A DNA stretch of 64,000 nucleotides from contig OX352764.1 of the NCBI GenBank assembly GCA_947095585.1, forward strand, positions 72,497,536 through 72,561,535, written 5' to 3'. A program made the position numbers and the translations under genes. Shown here in pieces: positions 20,011-31,507 of this stretch. How positions within the stretch are numbered: the first letter of the stretch is position 1; each line of letters starts with the position of its first letter. The DNA comes from Nephrocerus scutellatus (lineage: Eukaryota > Arthropoda > Insecta > Diptera > Pipunculidae). The notes below the pieces were generated by a model. That model saw only the letters and a program-made list of their open reading frames with translations. It was not told where the DNA came from and made no database searches.

Positions 20011-21306
20011 TTAGGTAGATCTTCTAGTGTAATTTTCAAATGGATTTTTAATTTGGTAGCTTTCTTCTTCTCCCATTTTTAGTACTAATTGGTTGCGGAA
20101 TACATTAATAGGCGTTTCAACAGTGGGGACTAGATTGTGTGCAGAACTGTAGTCACTATGTTCGGTTGGGGTCATCGAGTGGATTTCGGTTACTGGAGGG
20201 GGCCTTGAAAGAGAGTCGGCTACTACATTTGCTTTCCCTGGCTTATATTTGAGCTCATAGTCATACTCCTCTAATATGGCTTTCCACCTTTTTATCTTAC
20301 TAATAGTATTTTTGTTACTTAGAGCGTATGTGAGCGGCTGGTGATCTGTAAAAATGTTCACTTTCCGGGATCCGTAAAGGAAGTTTCTTAATGAGTGTAA
20401 GGACCATATAATAGCCAACATTTCCTTTTCATTGGTGGCGTAATGTTCCTCAGTTTTATTTAATGTTCTGGAAATGAAATGAACTTGGTTTGCTGTCTTG
20501 TGACAGAACTGCTCCGATGGCGTAGTCAGAGGCATCCGTTTTTAGCTCGAATTCTTTTTCAAAGTTGGGGTATGACAGAATGACTTCTGCCGAAACAAGT
20601 GAGCTTTTTACTTTATTGAAGGCCTCCAAAGCTTCTTTATCTAAATGAATAGGTTTGTTTTTTGAAATATGTTTGGATACTCGTTCATCTTCCCCTCTTA
20701 AAAGGGATGTCAAGGGTTTTGCTATTTTGGCATAATCTTTGATAAATCGCCGATAGTACCCTGACATACCGAGAAATGAGCGGAGGTCTTTCAGATTTTT
20801 TGGGACAGGTCGATCAACGATCGCCAGAACCTTTTTGGGATTGGTTTTATTGTCTTGCCTACTAACGACAAAGCCTAAGAATTCAATTTCTTCCTGGCAT
20901 TTTTCCAACTGAATTTTCATATTAGCAGCCTCGAGGGTTTTGAAAACCTTTTCCAGGTTTTTAAAGTGTTCAGTCTCGTCTTTTCCAAAGATGACGATAT
21001 CATCAATATAGAAGTAGCAACATTTTCCAATGTAGTCTTTCAGAATGTCGTCTAGAGCTCTTTGAAAGATGGATGGCATTTTTAAGCCGAAGGAGAGGCT
21101 AGTAATTGCAAATTTTTCGTTGTTTACGGAAAAGGCTGTTTTTTCGATATCAGATGCTTTGAGTGGGATCTGAGAAAGCCACTTTTAAGATCGATTATTG
21201 TGAACCATTTATTTTTGCCAAGGTTGGCAAGTACCTCGTTGATCTCGGGAATCGGGTACCTGTCTACGACGGTACCGGAGTTTAGTTTACGGTAGTCAAT
21301 CACCAT
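20011..21306 (-). pseudogene. Errantivirus reverse transcriptase and RNase H
   Basis: RT starts at 21306 (VIDYRKLNSGTVVDRYPIPEI) and continues at 21079-20456, with YIDDIVIFGKDE (catalytic YIDD) and FLGMSGYYRRFIKDYAKIA. RNase H begins LKTDASDYAIGAVLSQ and continues at 20535-20011 (TDHQPLTYALSNKNT, KANVVADSLSRPP). Frameshifts occur near 21100 and near 20500. The first part of RT is missing because gag is joined directly to it. Confidence 0.9.
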
Positions 21307-22063
21307 GCTTGCCTGTAAAATTGAGGTGGTTGAGAATTTCGTGGATTATGAAGTAACTCTGGGTGAAACTCGCGTCTAGGAGCAGATACTGGTGTTGGTC
21401 CCGAGTAAGATAGGTTGTTTCTCCGAGCAGGGACTGGAGGTGGTGTTTGGTGATATGTTTTCCGAGTGCTGGATTGCGAATTGTTAGCATGCTGAGCCCG
21501 GAAATCGACATTTTGCAATTTCAGGCACAGATGAAGAGCTTGTGGGAGTTCGGCAGGCTCTCGGATGCTAAGTAGCCTAGGCAAGTCGCCCTTCAGACCT
21601 CTCACGAAAGTATGAGCGCTTTGTCTCGATAGCACTGAGTCATGTTGTTCATGGATTCTTGACTCATATCCATGGATCCAAGCTTATTCAGGATAAGCGA
21701 CAAATAGTGGTGGACTGCCTGATAGAATTCGGGGATCGTGCTACTACTCTGTACCAGGGTATTCAAGGGTTCCTAAGTCCCTCTTGTCCGCGTAGTGCAA
21801 GGTTAGGCACTTGGACATTTTATCCCAATTTAGCGGCGTGTTATAAGACTCTAGGGCTACGTCTGCATAGCCCGTAATCTTGTTCCTGATGACTGATAAA
21901 ATACCATACAATTTTGGGGTGCCCTTAAGATGTTCGTAAATTTTGAGTATTCTATCGACACTCTACTTTCATGAATTAAATTCACGGGGTTAGCCTGAAA
22001 CTGACTCCTTTTTGTTCCTTTGATTAGTAGAACTACTCGGGTGCCTTTATATTTCCCTATCAC
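21300..22063 (-). pseudogene. Errantivirus gag, truncated
   Basis: Reads FVRGLKGDLPRLLSIREPAELPQALHLC (21500-21635), a conserved errantivirus Gag C-terminal block, followed by a Pro/Arg-rich tail that runs into the RT start near 21300. Upstream frames to 22063 are decayed. The protease coding region expected next is absent, so an internal deletion is inferred. Confidence 0.75.
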
Positions 22064-22263
22064 TCCACTGTTTTCTTGATGGCTTGGTTATCCACACTTT
22101 TTAATTCACTATTGGTGGTTTGGTTATCCACACTTTTTAATTCACAGTTGGTGGTTTGATTATCCACTCTTCGAGTTATTTATTCACTGTTTTGGTGGTT
22201 TGGTTGCCCACTCTTCAAGTTAATTATTCGCTAACACTTTTTTTTACAGTAGCGCAGAATGCA

Positions 22264-22281
22264 GCCCCACGTTGGGCGCCA
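22264..22281 (-). promoter_or_regulatory. Errantivirus primer-binding site (tRNA-Lys)
   Basis: The plus strand reads GCCCCACGTTGGGCGCCA, matching the last 18 nt (including CCA) of insect tRNA-Lys. This is the primer used by gypsy-type errantiviruses. The LTR begins immediately to the right. Confidence 0.85.
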
Positions 22282-22480
22282 GTTAATGAAATCACTACAA
22301 GAATAGTATAAAAAAAATTAAAGGCAGATTGCCTTTTGCTTTATTCAATGATATTTTTCTTATTGACTAATAAAAATTCAATAACTTATATTTATACCCT
22401 AATTCCCTAATTCAGCTTTTTTGTCGTTCGCTATCGTGAGAACGATTTGTTTATTGGTTGGTACGCTGGATCTTCAAATA
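22282..22480 (-). repeat. Errantivirus 5' LTR (right end uncertain)
   Basis: Starts with AGTTA-type ends next to the primer site (AGTTAATGAAATCAC, plus strand) and may end at AATAACT near 22475, giving the AGTTA...TAACT form of errantivirus LTRs. The 3' partner LTR is not in the window because the LINE removed that end, so the boundary could not be confirmed by comparison. Confidence 0.45.
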
Positions 22481-23229
22481 ACTGCAGTTCGAGTTCATTG
22501 AAGGTCAACTCCGGATATCCTCGACTATGGTATCTTCGGTAACCTTTTCTGCAACCGCAATATTGATGCCATCTGATTGCGAGCTCGATTGCGTAACCGC
22601 ATTAATCGTTGAGTCATGATTTGTCGCTTCTCTTTCTAATGTTAGGTTATAGACTAGCAAACATAAATTTTATTGTTCACTAGACACGTAGTTTCGTTTC
22701 GATTCGTATTTATTTAAAAAAAACTATATTTTGTGTCTTCAAATGAAAACACCACAACTAAATTAAACACAAGTATTTTAATTTCTAAAACAACTCTTTA
22801 TTTTAATAGCACTTAGAACTAGAACTGAATTCTTAAATTGCAAGTTAAACTTAAACTGTATTTCTGGATACAACTGAAGTACTGAACGGTTGAATAGAAC
22901 TGAAGATCTGAAGAACTGAAGATAATCGTATGATTTGCATACTGCTTATATACTATTTGTGTGTTGTCCAACTTCTTTGTTAGCTTTTGGACTTTGATCT
23001 TGTTTTGAATTTAAAAGACGAAAAGACGTTTATTTCATGCGCAATTGGACATCTGGCTGTCCTTGAATTAAGAAAGACGTAAACATGTTGATCTCTTAGA
23101 TCAGAATTAAAGATAAGGATTAAAATGCGTCATTCTTGTATTGTCCAGTAGGACTGCGCACTTGTTATATACGTAATGAATAATATTATAAAGTGATGTG
23201 AGAGTGTTCTGGGAATTTAACCACGTGTC
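22481..23229. other. No gene recognised
   Basis: AT-rich sequence without a usable open frame. It may include LTR or untranslated sequence from the surrounding elements. 22880-22930 has a short GAACTGAAG-type repetition. Confidence 0.5.
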
Positions 23230-23650
23230 ACGAAAATTTACTGAACAAATCTTCTTCTTTTCTTCTTCTTCTTTATGTCCTGTATCCCCTTATGGGTCCT
23301 AGGGCCTCTACTACGCCTACGCGCCATCGCGTGCGGTTCCTGGCAATGAGCTTCAGCTCTCTCCAACTCTTCCCCAATTGCCGTGCCTCCTCCTCAACTG
23401 TTCTGCGCCATGTATTTCTCGGACGACCCGTTCTTCTACCATCCTGAGATAACGGGTTCCATTGCATTGCGTAGTTTGCTATGGAACTGTCGCCTTTTCG
23501 GAGTGTATGACCAATCCACTGCCACTTCCGTCGTTGGATGGTTGTGCCTATTGGTTCCTGACCCGTTCTCTGGTAAAGATGTTCGTTAGAGATACGGTTA
23601 GGCCAGAAAACCCTTATGATGTTCCGTAGGCACCTATTTACAAATGTTTA
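23230..23650 (-). pseudogene. Non-LTR (RTE-like) Pol C-terminal fragment
   Basis: On the minus strand it reads, with frame changes, a tail ending in GRRTGRPRNTWRRTVEEEARQLGKSWRELKLIARNRTRWR (in pieces), a pattern typical of the extreme C-terminus of RTE-type and related LINE polymerases. Upstream, the sequence corresponding to RRKWQWIGHTLRKGD is readable. It ends at a CTT-rich microsatellite (23240-23272), the likely 3' tail. 5'-truncated dead copy. Confidence 0.7.
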
Positions 23651-23701
23651 GTAAATATATTGTAAAGACAAAGTTTTACTTATCTGATTTAGTTGGGATA
23701 T

Positions 23702-23719
23702 TCCCGGGTTTCGGCACCA
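23702..23719 (-). promoter_or_regulatory. Probable BEL/Pao primer-binding site
   Basis: The complement of TCCCGGGTTTCGGCACCA begins TGGTGCCGAAACCC, a form I associate with BEL/Pao elements. It ends in the CCA-complement expected of a tRNA primer site and lies 4 bp from a TG that could start an LTR. The tRNA identity was not verified. Confidence 0.5.
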
Positions 23720-23723
23720 AAAA

Positions 23724-24395
23724 TGTATGTTGATTTTTATTGTTCTATTTATAATTTTGATAATACACAAAAATGTCTGTTGATGTTAATTGTTCTATGT
23801 ATAATTTTGATAATCCTTGCAAAATTGAATATTCACGGTGTATGATGATTTTAATTTTAGGTAATTTTACAGATTAATATCTCTCAAAAGGCAAATCTTA
23901 AAATAAACTCAATTTCACAAAGAAGGAAGTGCTTGTTGGTTTTCTCTTTTCTTCTAGTCTATCATTGCTCGAGAAAAAGGCAAACTTCGATATTAGCAAA
24001 CTTGTTAGTATTAATGTTAAGACGATGGACATGTTCGCACAGCATGCATTTAGCTGCTGATTTGTTTGCAAATTTGATCGCTAGAGATAAAACTTTGCTA
24101 GTTTAGAAACGTCTTTCTTACATACGAGAATTATAAAAGTAATTAGGGTCAGCAAGCTTAACCTAAAATATGCTGCGCCAACATTTCCTTCGTCCATAGA
24201 ATGTTTATGCTTAAGTAAATTCAAAGTATAGAGTGTAAATTCTACAATATGATGTGATGTGAACAAACATTGCCAGAAGAAATCTATTACAATTTTTCAA
24301 TATTACGAATTGATTGACAGCAGAATACAATTCTAATTTTAAAGTTGCGTTACGTTAAGAGAACAATTAAATTAGAATGTGAGACGGGTGATTCC
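23724..24395 (-). repeat. Putative BEL/Pao 5' LTR
   Basis: Runs from TGTATGTTGATT beside the primer site to where array block B starts (about 24395, sequence ...ATTCCACCAACA). It contains two copies of a roughly 60-bp motif (TGTTGAT...ATTGTTCTAT.TATAATTTTGATAAT at 23724 and 23775). If correct, the BEL whose pol lies at 9925-12221 inserted into the array and the LINE, errantivirus and RTE pieces nested in it. The partner LTR was not found. Confidence 0.35.
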
Positions 24396-24453
24396 ACCAA
24401 CATTCATATTATGACATTACTTTTGCCACACCTTGTACGAACATAAAAATGGC

Positions 24454-26370
24454 TTAATCGGAGTCAACCTCTTCCAAATCACCAATATCCATGTGATCCA
24501 TGCGATTTGGTGCAGCTAAAAGAAAACTTCGGACAATCATTTTCATGCGGCCAGCAGAAATATACGCTTCGGCGGCGACGGATTGATTGAAGCCTAGTGC
24601 ATTTAACTAAAAACGAAAAAAAGCAGTGACATTAGAAGTAATTTTATCCATAACCGGTTGTAAAAATCAACAGTTTTTACTCGAGCTATAGCCAATTCAT
24701 CGTTTACGGAAAAATTTAATGGCGCTGCTGCACCATCTAGTCATGCACCCATGGCAACCACATTCAGGCCGGCATCGCCAGCTGCTTCGCGTTGTCTTTG
24801 GGAAAACTCAGTATCACGTAATTCCAGATCAATCAACCCTTTCCTATAAGTACGCATTTGGTCATCTTCCTCATCTTCTGAAGAAAAAATTGGTACTGAA
24901 GCATCACCACCAGCTTCAGCATCAAAGTGAGCTTGTGCTGGTTGCTGGTCAGGCTGCTCTTGATTTCCTTCTGGCTCTTCTGCTGCCTGTTGCATAGCCA
25001 ATAGCATATAGCCAATTCATCGTTTACGGAAAAATTCAATGGTGGCATCCATGGCAACCACATTCAGGCCGGCATCGCCAGCTGCTTCGCGTTGTCTTTG
25101 GGAAAACTCAGTATCACGTAATTCCAGATCAATCAACCCTTCCCTATAAGTACGCATTTGGTCACCTTCCTCATCTTCTGAAGAAAAAATTGGTACTGAA
25201 GCATCACCACCAGCTTCAGCATCAAAGTGAGCTTGTGCTGGTTGCTGGTCAGGCTGCTCTTGATTTCCTTCTGGCTCTCCTGCTGCCTGTTGCATAGCCA
25301 ATAGCATATAGCCAATTCATCGTTTACGGAAAAATTTAATGGCGGCATCCATGGCAACCACATTCAGGCCGGCATCGCCAGCTGCTTCGCGTTGTCTTTG
25401 GGAAAACTCAGTATCACGTAATTCCAGATCAATCAACCTTTTCCTATAAGTACGCCTTTGGTCATCTTTCTCATCTTCTGAAGAAAAAATTGGTACTGAA
25501 GCATCACCACCAGCTTCAGCATCAAAGTGAGCTTGTGCTGGTTGCTGGTCAGGCTGCTCTTGATTTCCTTCTGGCTCTTCTGCTGCCTGTTGCATTGCCA
25601 ATAGCATATAGCCAATTCATCGTTTACGGAAAAATTTAATGGTGGCATCCATGGCAACCACATTCAGGCCGGCATCGCCAGCTGCTTCGCGTTGTCTTTG
25701 GGAAAACTCAGTACCACGTAATTCCAGATCAATCAACCCTTTCCTATAAGTACGCATTTGGTCATCTTCCTCATCTTCTGAAGAAAAAATTGGTACTGAA
25801 GCATCACCACCAGCTTCAGCATCAAAGTGAGCTTGTGCTGGTTGCTGGTCAGGCTGCTCTTGATTTCCTTCTGGCTCTTCTGCTGCCTGTTGCATAGCCA
25901 ATAGCATATAGCCAATTCATCGTTTACGGAAAAATTTAATGGCGGCATCCATGGCAACCACATTCAGGCCGGCATCGCCAGCTGCTTCGCGTTGTCTTTG
26001 GGAAAACTCAGTATCACGTAATTCCAGATCAATCAACCCTTCCCTATAAGTACGCATTTGGTCATCTTCCTCATCTTCTGAAGAAAAAATTTGTACTGAA
26101 GCATCACCACCAGCTTCAGCATCAATGAGCTTGTGCTGGTTGCTGGTCAGGCTGCTCTTGATTTCCTTCTGGCTCTTCTGCTGCCTGTTGCTGGTCTGGT
26201 TGAACTGGCATATCAATTGCGGCCTGTTGTTCTGGTGGTTGAGCTGGCATATCGACTGCAGCCATTTCCCTCGGGGACTGCTGCTCAGCACCAGCACCAT
26301 CTTCGTCCGATGATGATGATGATGATAACATTTGTAAAATCCGTTTGAAGTCCTTTATAACTCCAAAAAC
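24454..26370 (-). pseudogene. Array unit B1 with five 300-bp modules
   Basis: Terminal exon 24454-24606. The main exon is swollen to 24681-26370 by internal tandem modules. A TGA replaces GGA in the GAGPDG region near 24741, each module ends in a TGA after FFRKR, and the two-base deletion described for unit 1 is present near 26125. No long product can be made in the ancestral frame. Confidence 0.75.
24705..26205 (-). repeat. Exact 300-bp intra-exon tandem repeat, five copies
   Basis: The string GAAGAAAAAATTGGTACTG (or one-base variants) recurs at about 24882, 25182, 25482, 25782 and 26082, exactly 300 bp apart. Each module joins the end of the main exon (NDELAI) back to its middle (QQAAEEPEG) through TGCTATTGGCTATG. 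It also lacks about 24 nt of the GPDGAAAP segment, so reading shifts to MDATIKFFRKR-stop. Modules differ by only a few bases. Confidence 0.93.
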
Positions 26371-26552
26371 CTAGGAATAAAACCAAAATCAATAGAATAT
26401 AGGAAATCTTTATAAATAGAATAAAATGTGTGTCTGCTTGTTATTTATGGAAACTCACATTTGCCAACCGACTAACAAAAGTTAACACAAATTATGGCAC
26501 ATTTATATTATGACATTACTTTTGCCCTATCTTGTACAAACATAAAAACGGC

Positions 26553-27259
26553 TTAATCGGAGTCAACCTCATCCAAATCACCAACATCCATGTGATCCAT
26601 GCGATTTGTTGCAGCTAAAAGAAAACTTCGGGCAATTATTTCCATGCGGCTTGCAGAAATATACGCTTCGGCGGCGACGGATTGATTGAAGCCTAGTGCA
26701 ATTAACTAAAAACGAAAAAAAGCAAAGAAATTAGAAGTAATTTTATCTATAACCGGTTATAAAAATCAACAGTTTTTACCCGAGCTATAGTCAATTCATC
26801 GTTTACGGAAAAATTTAATGGCGCTGCTGCACCATCTAGTCATGCACCCATGGCAACCACATTCAGGCCGGCATCGCCAGCTGCTTCGTGTTGTCTTTGG
26901 GAAAACTCAGTATCACGTAATTCCAGATCAATCAACCCTTCCCTATAAGTACGCCTTTGGTCATCTTCTGAAGGAAAAATTGGTACTGAAGCATCACCAT
27001 CAGCTTCAGCATCAAAGTGAGCTTGTGCTGGTTGCTGGTCAGGCTGCTCTTGGTTTCCTTCTGGCTCTTCTGCTGCATGTTGCTGGTCTGGTTTAACTGG
27101 CATATCGATGGCGGCCTGTTGTTCTGGTGGTTGAGCTGGCATAACGACTGCAGCCATTTCCCTCTGGGACTGCTGCTCGGCACCAGCACCATCTTCGTCC
27201 GATGAGGATGATGATAACATTTGTAAAATCCGTTTGAAGTCCGTTATCACTCCAAAAAC
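26553..27259 (-). pseudogene. Array unit B2, nonsense type
   Basis: Terminal exon 26553-26705 and main exon 26780-27259. The main exon is open until VVAMGA-stop: TGA at 26840-26842 where intact copies have GGA. It also carries the type-specific changes QRQHEA and DDQRRTY. Confidence 0.75.
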
Positions 27260-27441
27260 CTAGGAATAAAACCAAAATCAATAGAATATAGGAAATCTTT
27301 ATAAATAAAATAAAATGTGTGTCTGCTTGTTATTTATGGAAACTCACATTTGCCAACCGACTAACAAAAGTTAACACAAATTATGGCACATTTATATTAT
27401 GACATAACTTTTGCCCCACCTTGTACAAACATAAAAACGGC

Positions 27442-28353
27442 TTAATCGGAGTCAACCTCATCCAAATCACCAACATCCATGCGATCCATGCGATTTGTTG
27501 CAGCTAAAAGAAAACTTCGGGCAATTATTTTTGCAGAAATATACGCTTAGGCGGCGACGGATTGATTGAAGCCTAGTGCAATTAACTAAAAACGAAAAAA
27601 AGCAAAGAAATTAGAAGTAATTTTATCTATAACCGGTTATAAAAATCAACAGTTTTTACCCGAGCTATAGCCAACTCATCGTGTTGTCTTTGGGAAAACT
27701 CAGTATCACGTAATTCCAGATCAATCAACCCTTCCCTATAAGTACGCCTTTGGTCATCTTCTGAAGGAAAAATTGGTACTGAAGCATCACCATCAGCTTC
27801 AGCATCAAAGTGAGCTTGTGCTGGTTGCTGGTCAGGCTGCTCTTGATTTCCTTCTGGCTCTTCTGCTGCCTGTTGCATAGCCAATAGCATATAGCCAATT
27901 CATCGTTTACGGAAAAATTTAATGGTGGCATCCATGGCAACCACATTCAGGCCGGCATCGCCAGCTGCTTCGCGTTGTCTTTGGGAAAACTCAGTATCAC
28001 GTAATTCCAGATCAATCAACCCTTCCCTATAAGTACGCATTTGGTCATCTTCCTCATCTTCTGAAGAAAAAATTGGTACTGAAGCATCACCACCAGCTTC
28101 AGCATCAATGAGCTTGTGCTGGTTGCTGGTCAGGCTGCTCTTGATTTCCTTCTGGCTCTTCTGCTGCCTGTTGCTGGTCTGGTTGAACTGGCATATCAAT
28201 TGCGGCCTGTTGTTCTGGTGGTTGAGCTGGCATATCGACTGCAGCCATTTCCCTCGGGGACTGCTGCTCAGCACCAGCACCATCTTCGTCCGATGATGAT
28301 GATGATGATAACATTTGTAAAATCCGTTTGAAGTCCGTTATAACTCCAAAAAC
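27442..28353 (-). pseudogene. Array unit B3, rearranged with one module
   Basis: Terminal exon 27442-27585 has an internal TAA (27547-27549) in place of GAA in the VAAEAY stretch and lacks 9 nt. The main exon spans 27660-28353: a deletion joins SQRQH to DELAIAR near 27681, and one 300-bp-type module follows. The two-base deletion near 28108 also shifts the frame. Confidence 0.7.
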
Positions 28354-28535
28354 CTAGGAATAAAACCAAAATCAATAGAATATAGGAAATCTTTATAAAT
28401 AGAATAAAATGTGTGTCTGCTTGTTATTTATGGAAACTCACATTTGCCAACCGACTAACAAAAGTTAACACAAATTATGGCACATTTATATTATGATATT
28501 ACTTTTGCCCTATCTTGTACAAACATAAAAACGGC

Positions 28536-29242
28536 TTAATCGGAGTCAACCTCATCCAAATCACCAACATCCATGTGATCCATGCGATTTGTTGCAGCTA
28601 AAAGAAAACTTCGGGCAATGATTTCCATGCGGCTTGCAGAAATATACGCTTCGGCGGCGACGGATTGATTGAAGCCTAGTGCAATTAACTAAAAACGAAA
28701 AAAAGCAAAGAAATTAGAAGTAATTTTATCTATAACCGGTTATAAAAATCAACAGTTTTTACCCGAGCTATAGTCAATTCATCGTTTACGGAAAAATTTA
28801 ATGGCGCTGCTGCACCATCTAGTCATGCACCCATGGCAACCACATTCAGGCCGGCATCGCCAGCTGCTTCGTGTTGTCTTTGGGAAAACTCAGTATCACG
28901 TAATTCCAGATCAATCAACCCTTCCCTATAAGTACGCCTTTGGTCATCTTCTGAAGGAAAAATTGGTACTGAAGCATCACCATCAGCTTCAGCATCAAAG
29001 TGAGCTTGTGCTGGTTGCTGGTCAGGCTGCTCTTGGTTTCCTTCTGGCTCTTCTGCTGCATGTTGCTGGTCTGGTTTAACTGGCATATCGATGGCGGCCT
29101 GTTGTTCTGGTGGTTGAGCTGGCATAACGACTGCAGCCATTTCCCTCTGGGACTGCTGCTCGGCACCAGCACCATCTTCGTCCGATGAGGATGATGATAA
29201 CATTTGTAAAATCCGTTTGAAGTCCGTTATCACTCCAAAAAC
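28536..29242 (-). pseudogene. Array unit B4, nonsense type
   Basis: Terminal exon 28536-28688 and main exon 28763-29242. Same TGA (28823-28825) and same marker changes as unit B2. B2-B3 and B4-B5 look like copies of one two-unit block. Confidence 0.75.
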
Positions 29243-29424
29243 CTAGGAATAAAACCAAAATCAATAGAATATAGGAAATCTTTATAAATAAAATAAAATG
29301 TGTGTCTGCTTGTTATTTATGGAAACTCACATTTGCCAACCGACTAACAAAAGTTAACACAAATTATGGCACATTTATATTATGACATAACTTTTGCCCC
29401 ACCTTGTACAAACATAAAAACGGC

Positions 29425-30436
29425 TTAATCGGAGTCAACCTCATCCAAATCACCAACATCCATGCGATCCATGCGATTTGTTGCAGCTAAAAGAAAACTT
29501 CGGGCAATTATTTTTGCAGAAATATGCGCTTAGGCGGCGACGGATTGATTGAAGCCTAGTGCAATTAACTAAAAACGAAAAAAAGCAAAGAAATTAGAAG
29601 TAATTTTATCTATAACCGGTTATAAAAATCAACAGTTTTTACCCGAGCTATAGCCAACTCATCGTTTACGGAAAAATTTAATGGCGCTGCTGCACCATCT
29701 AGTCCTGCACCCATGGCAACCACATTCGGGCCGGCATCGCCAGCTGCTTCGCGTTGTCTTTGGGAAAACTCAGTATCACGTAATTCCAGATCAATCAACC
29801 CTTCCCTATAAGTACGCATTTGGTCATCTTCTGAAGGAAAAATTGGTACTGAAGCATCACCATCAGCTTCAGCATCAAAGTGAGCTTGTGCTGGTTGCTG
29901 GTCAGGCTGCTCTTGATTTCCTTCTGGCTCTTCTGCTGCCTGTTGCATAGCCAATAGCATATAGCCAATTCATCGTTTACGGAAAAATTTAATGGTGGCA
30001 TCCATGGCAACCACATTCAGGCCGGCATCGCCAGCTGCTTCGCGTTGTCTTTGGGAAAACTCAGTATCACGTAATTCCAGATCAATCAACCCTTCCCTAT
30101 AAGTACGCATTTGGTCATCTTCCTCATCTTCTGAAGAAAAAATTGGTACTGAAGCATCACCACCAGCTTCAGCATCAATGAGCTTGTGCTGGTTGCTGGT
30201 CAGGCTGCTCTTGATTTCCTTCTGGCTCTTCTGCTGCCTGTTGCTGGTCTGGTTGAACTGGCATATCAATTGCGGCCTGTTGTTCTGGTGGTTGAGCTGG
30301 CATATCGACTGCAGCCATTTCCCTCGGGGACTGCTGCTCAGCACCAGCACCATCTTCGTCCGATGATGATGATGATGATAACATTTGTAAAATCCGTTTG
30401 TAAAATCCGTTTGAAGTCCGTTATAACTCCAAAAAC
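29425..30436 (-). pseudogene. Array unit B5, module-bearing
   Basis: Terminal exon 29425-29568 carries the internal TAA. Main exon 29643-30436 starts as a clean type (GPNVVAMGAGLDG) but contains one module with FFRKR-stop and the two-base deletion near 30178. An 18-bp local duplication (TTTGTAAAATCCG twice near 30383-30410) sits at its 5' end. Confidence 0.7.
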
Positions 30437-30618
30437 CTAGGAATAAAACCAAAATCAATAGAATATAGGAAATCTTTATAAATAGAATAAAATGTGTGTC
30501 TGCTTGTTATTTATGGAAACTCACATTTGCCAACCGACTAACAAAAGTTAACACAAATTATGGCACATTTATATTATGATATTACTTTTGCCCTATCTTG
30601 TACAAACATAAAAACGGC

Positions 30619-31325
30619 TTAATCGGAGTCAACCTCATCCAAATCACCAACATCCATGTGATCCATGCGATTTGTTGCAGCTAAAAGAAAACTTCGGGCA
30701 ATGATTTCCATGCGGCTTGCAGAAATATACGCTTCGGCGGCGACGGATTGATTGAAGCCTAGTGCAATTAACTAAAAACGAAAAAAAGCAAAGAAATTAG
30801 AAGTAATTTTATCTATAACCGGTTATAAAAATCAACAGTTTTTACCCGAGCTATAGTCAATTCATCGTTTACGGAAAAATTTAATGGCGCTGCTGCACCA
30901 TCTAGTCATGCACCCATGGCAACCACATTCAGGCCGGCATCGCCAGCTGCTTCGTGTTGTCTTTGGGAAAACTCAGTATCACGTAATTCCAGATCAATCA
31001 ACCCTTCCCTATAAGTACGCCTTTGGTCATCTTCTGAAGGAAAAATTGGTACTGAAGCATCACCATCAGCTTCAGCATCAAAGTGAGCTTGTGCTGGTTG
31101 CTGGTCAGGCTGCTCTTGGTTTCCTTCTGGCTCTTCTGCTGCATGTTGCTGGTCTGGTTTAACTGGCATATCGATGGCGGCCTGTTGTTCTGGTGGTTGA
31201 GCTGGCATAACGACTGCAGCCATTTCCCTCTGGGACTGCTGCTCGGCACCAGCACCATCTTCGTCCGATGAGGATGATGATAACATTTGTAAAATCCGTT
31301 TGAAGTCCGTTATCACTCCAAAAAC
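30619..31325 (-). pseudogene. Array unit B6, nonsense type
   Basis: Terminal exon 30619-30771 and main exon 30846-31325, with the TGA at 30906-30908 and the nonsense-type markers (QRQHEA, DDQRRTY, VVMPAQ). Confidence 0.75.
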
Positions 31326-31507
31326 CTAGGAATAAAACCAAAATCAATAGAATATAGGAAATCTTTATAAATAAAATAAAATGTGTGTCTGCTTGTTATT
31401 TATGGAAACTCACATTTGCCAACCGACTAACAAAAGTTAACACAAATTATGGCACATTTATATTATGACATAACTTTTGCCCCACCTTGTACAAACATAA
31501 AAACGGC

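Larger units (their letters stand above)
17916..22480 (-). mobile_element. Errantivirus (Gypsy group) with env, degenerate
   Basis: Minus-strand LTR retroelement with the order primer site, gag, RT, RNase H, integrase, env. The presence of an env-like third gene marks it as an insect errantivirus. It lacks the protease and the start of RT (deletion joining gag to RT near 21300), carries frameshifts throughout, and its 3' end is cut off by the LINE at 17915. It cannot be functional. Confidence 0.9.
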
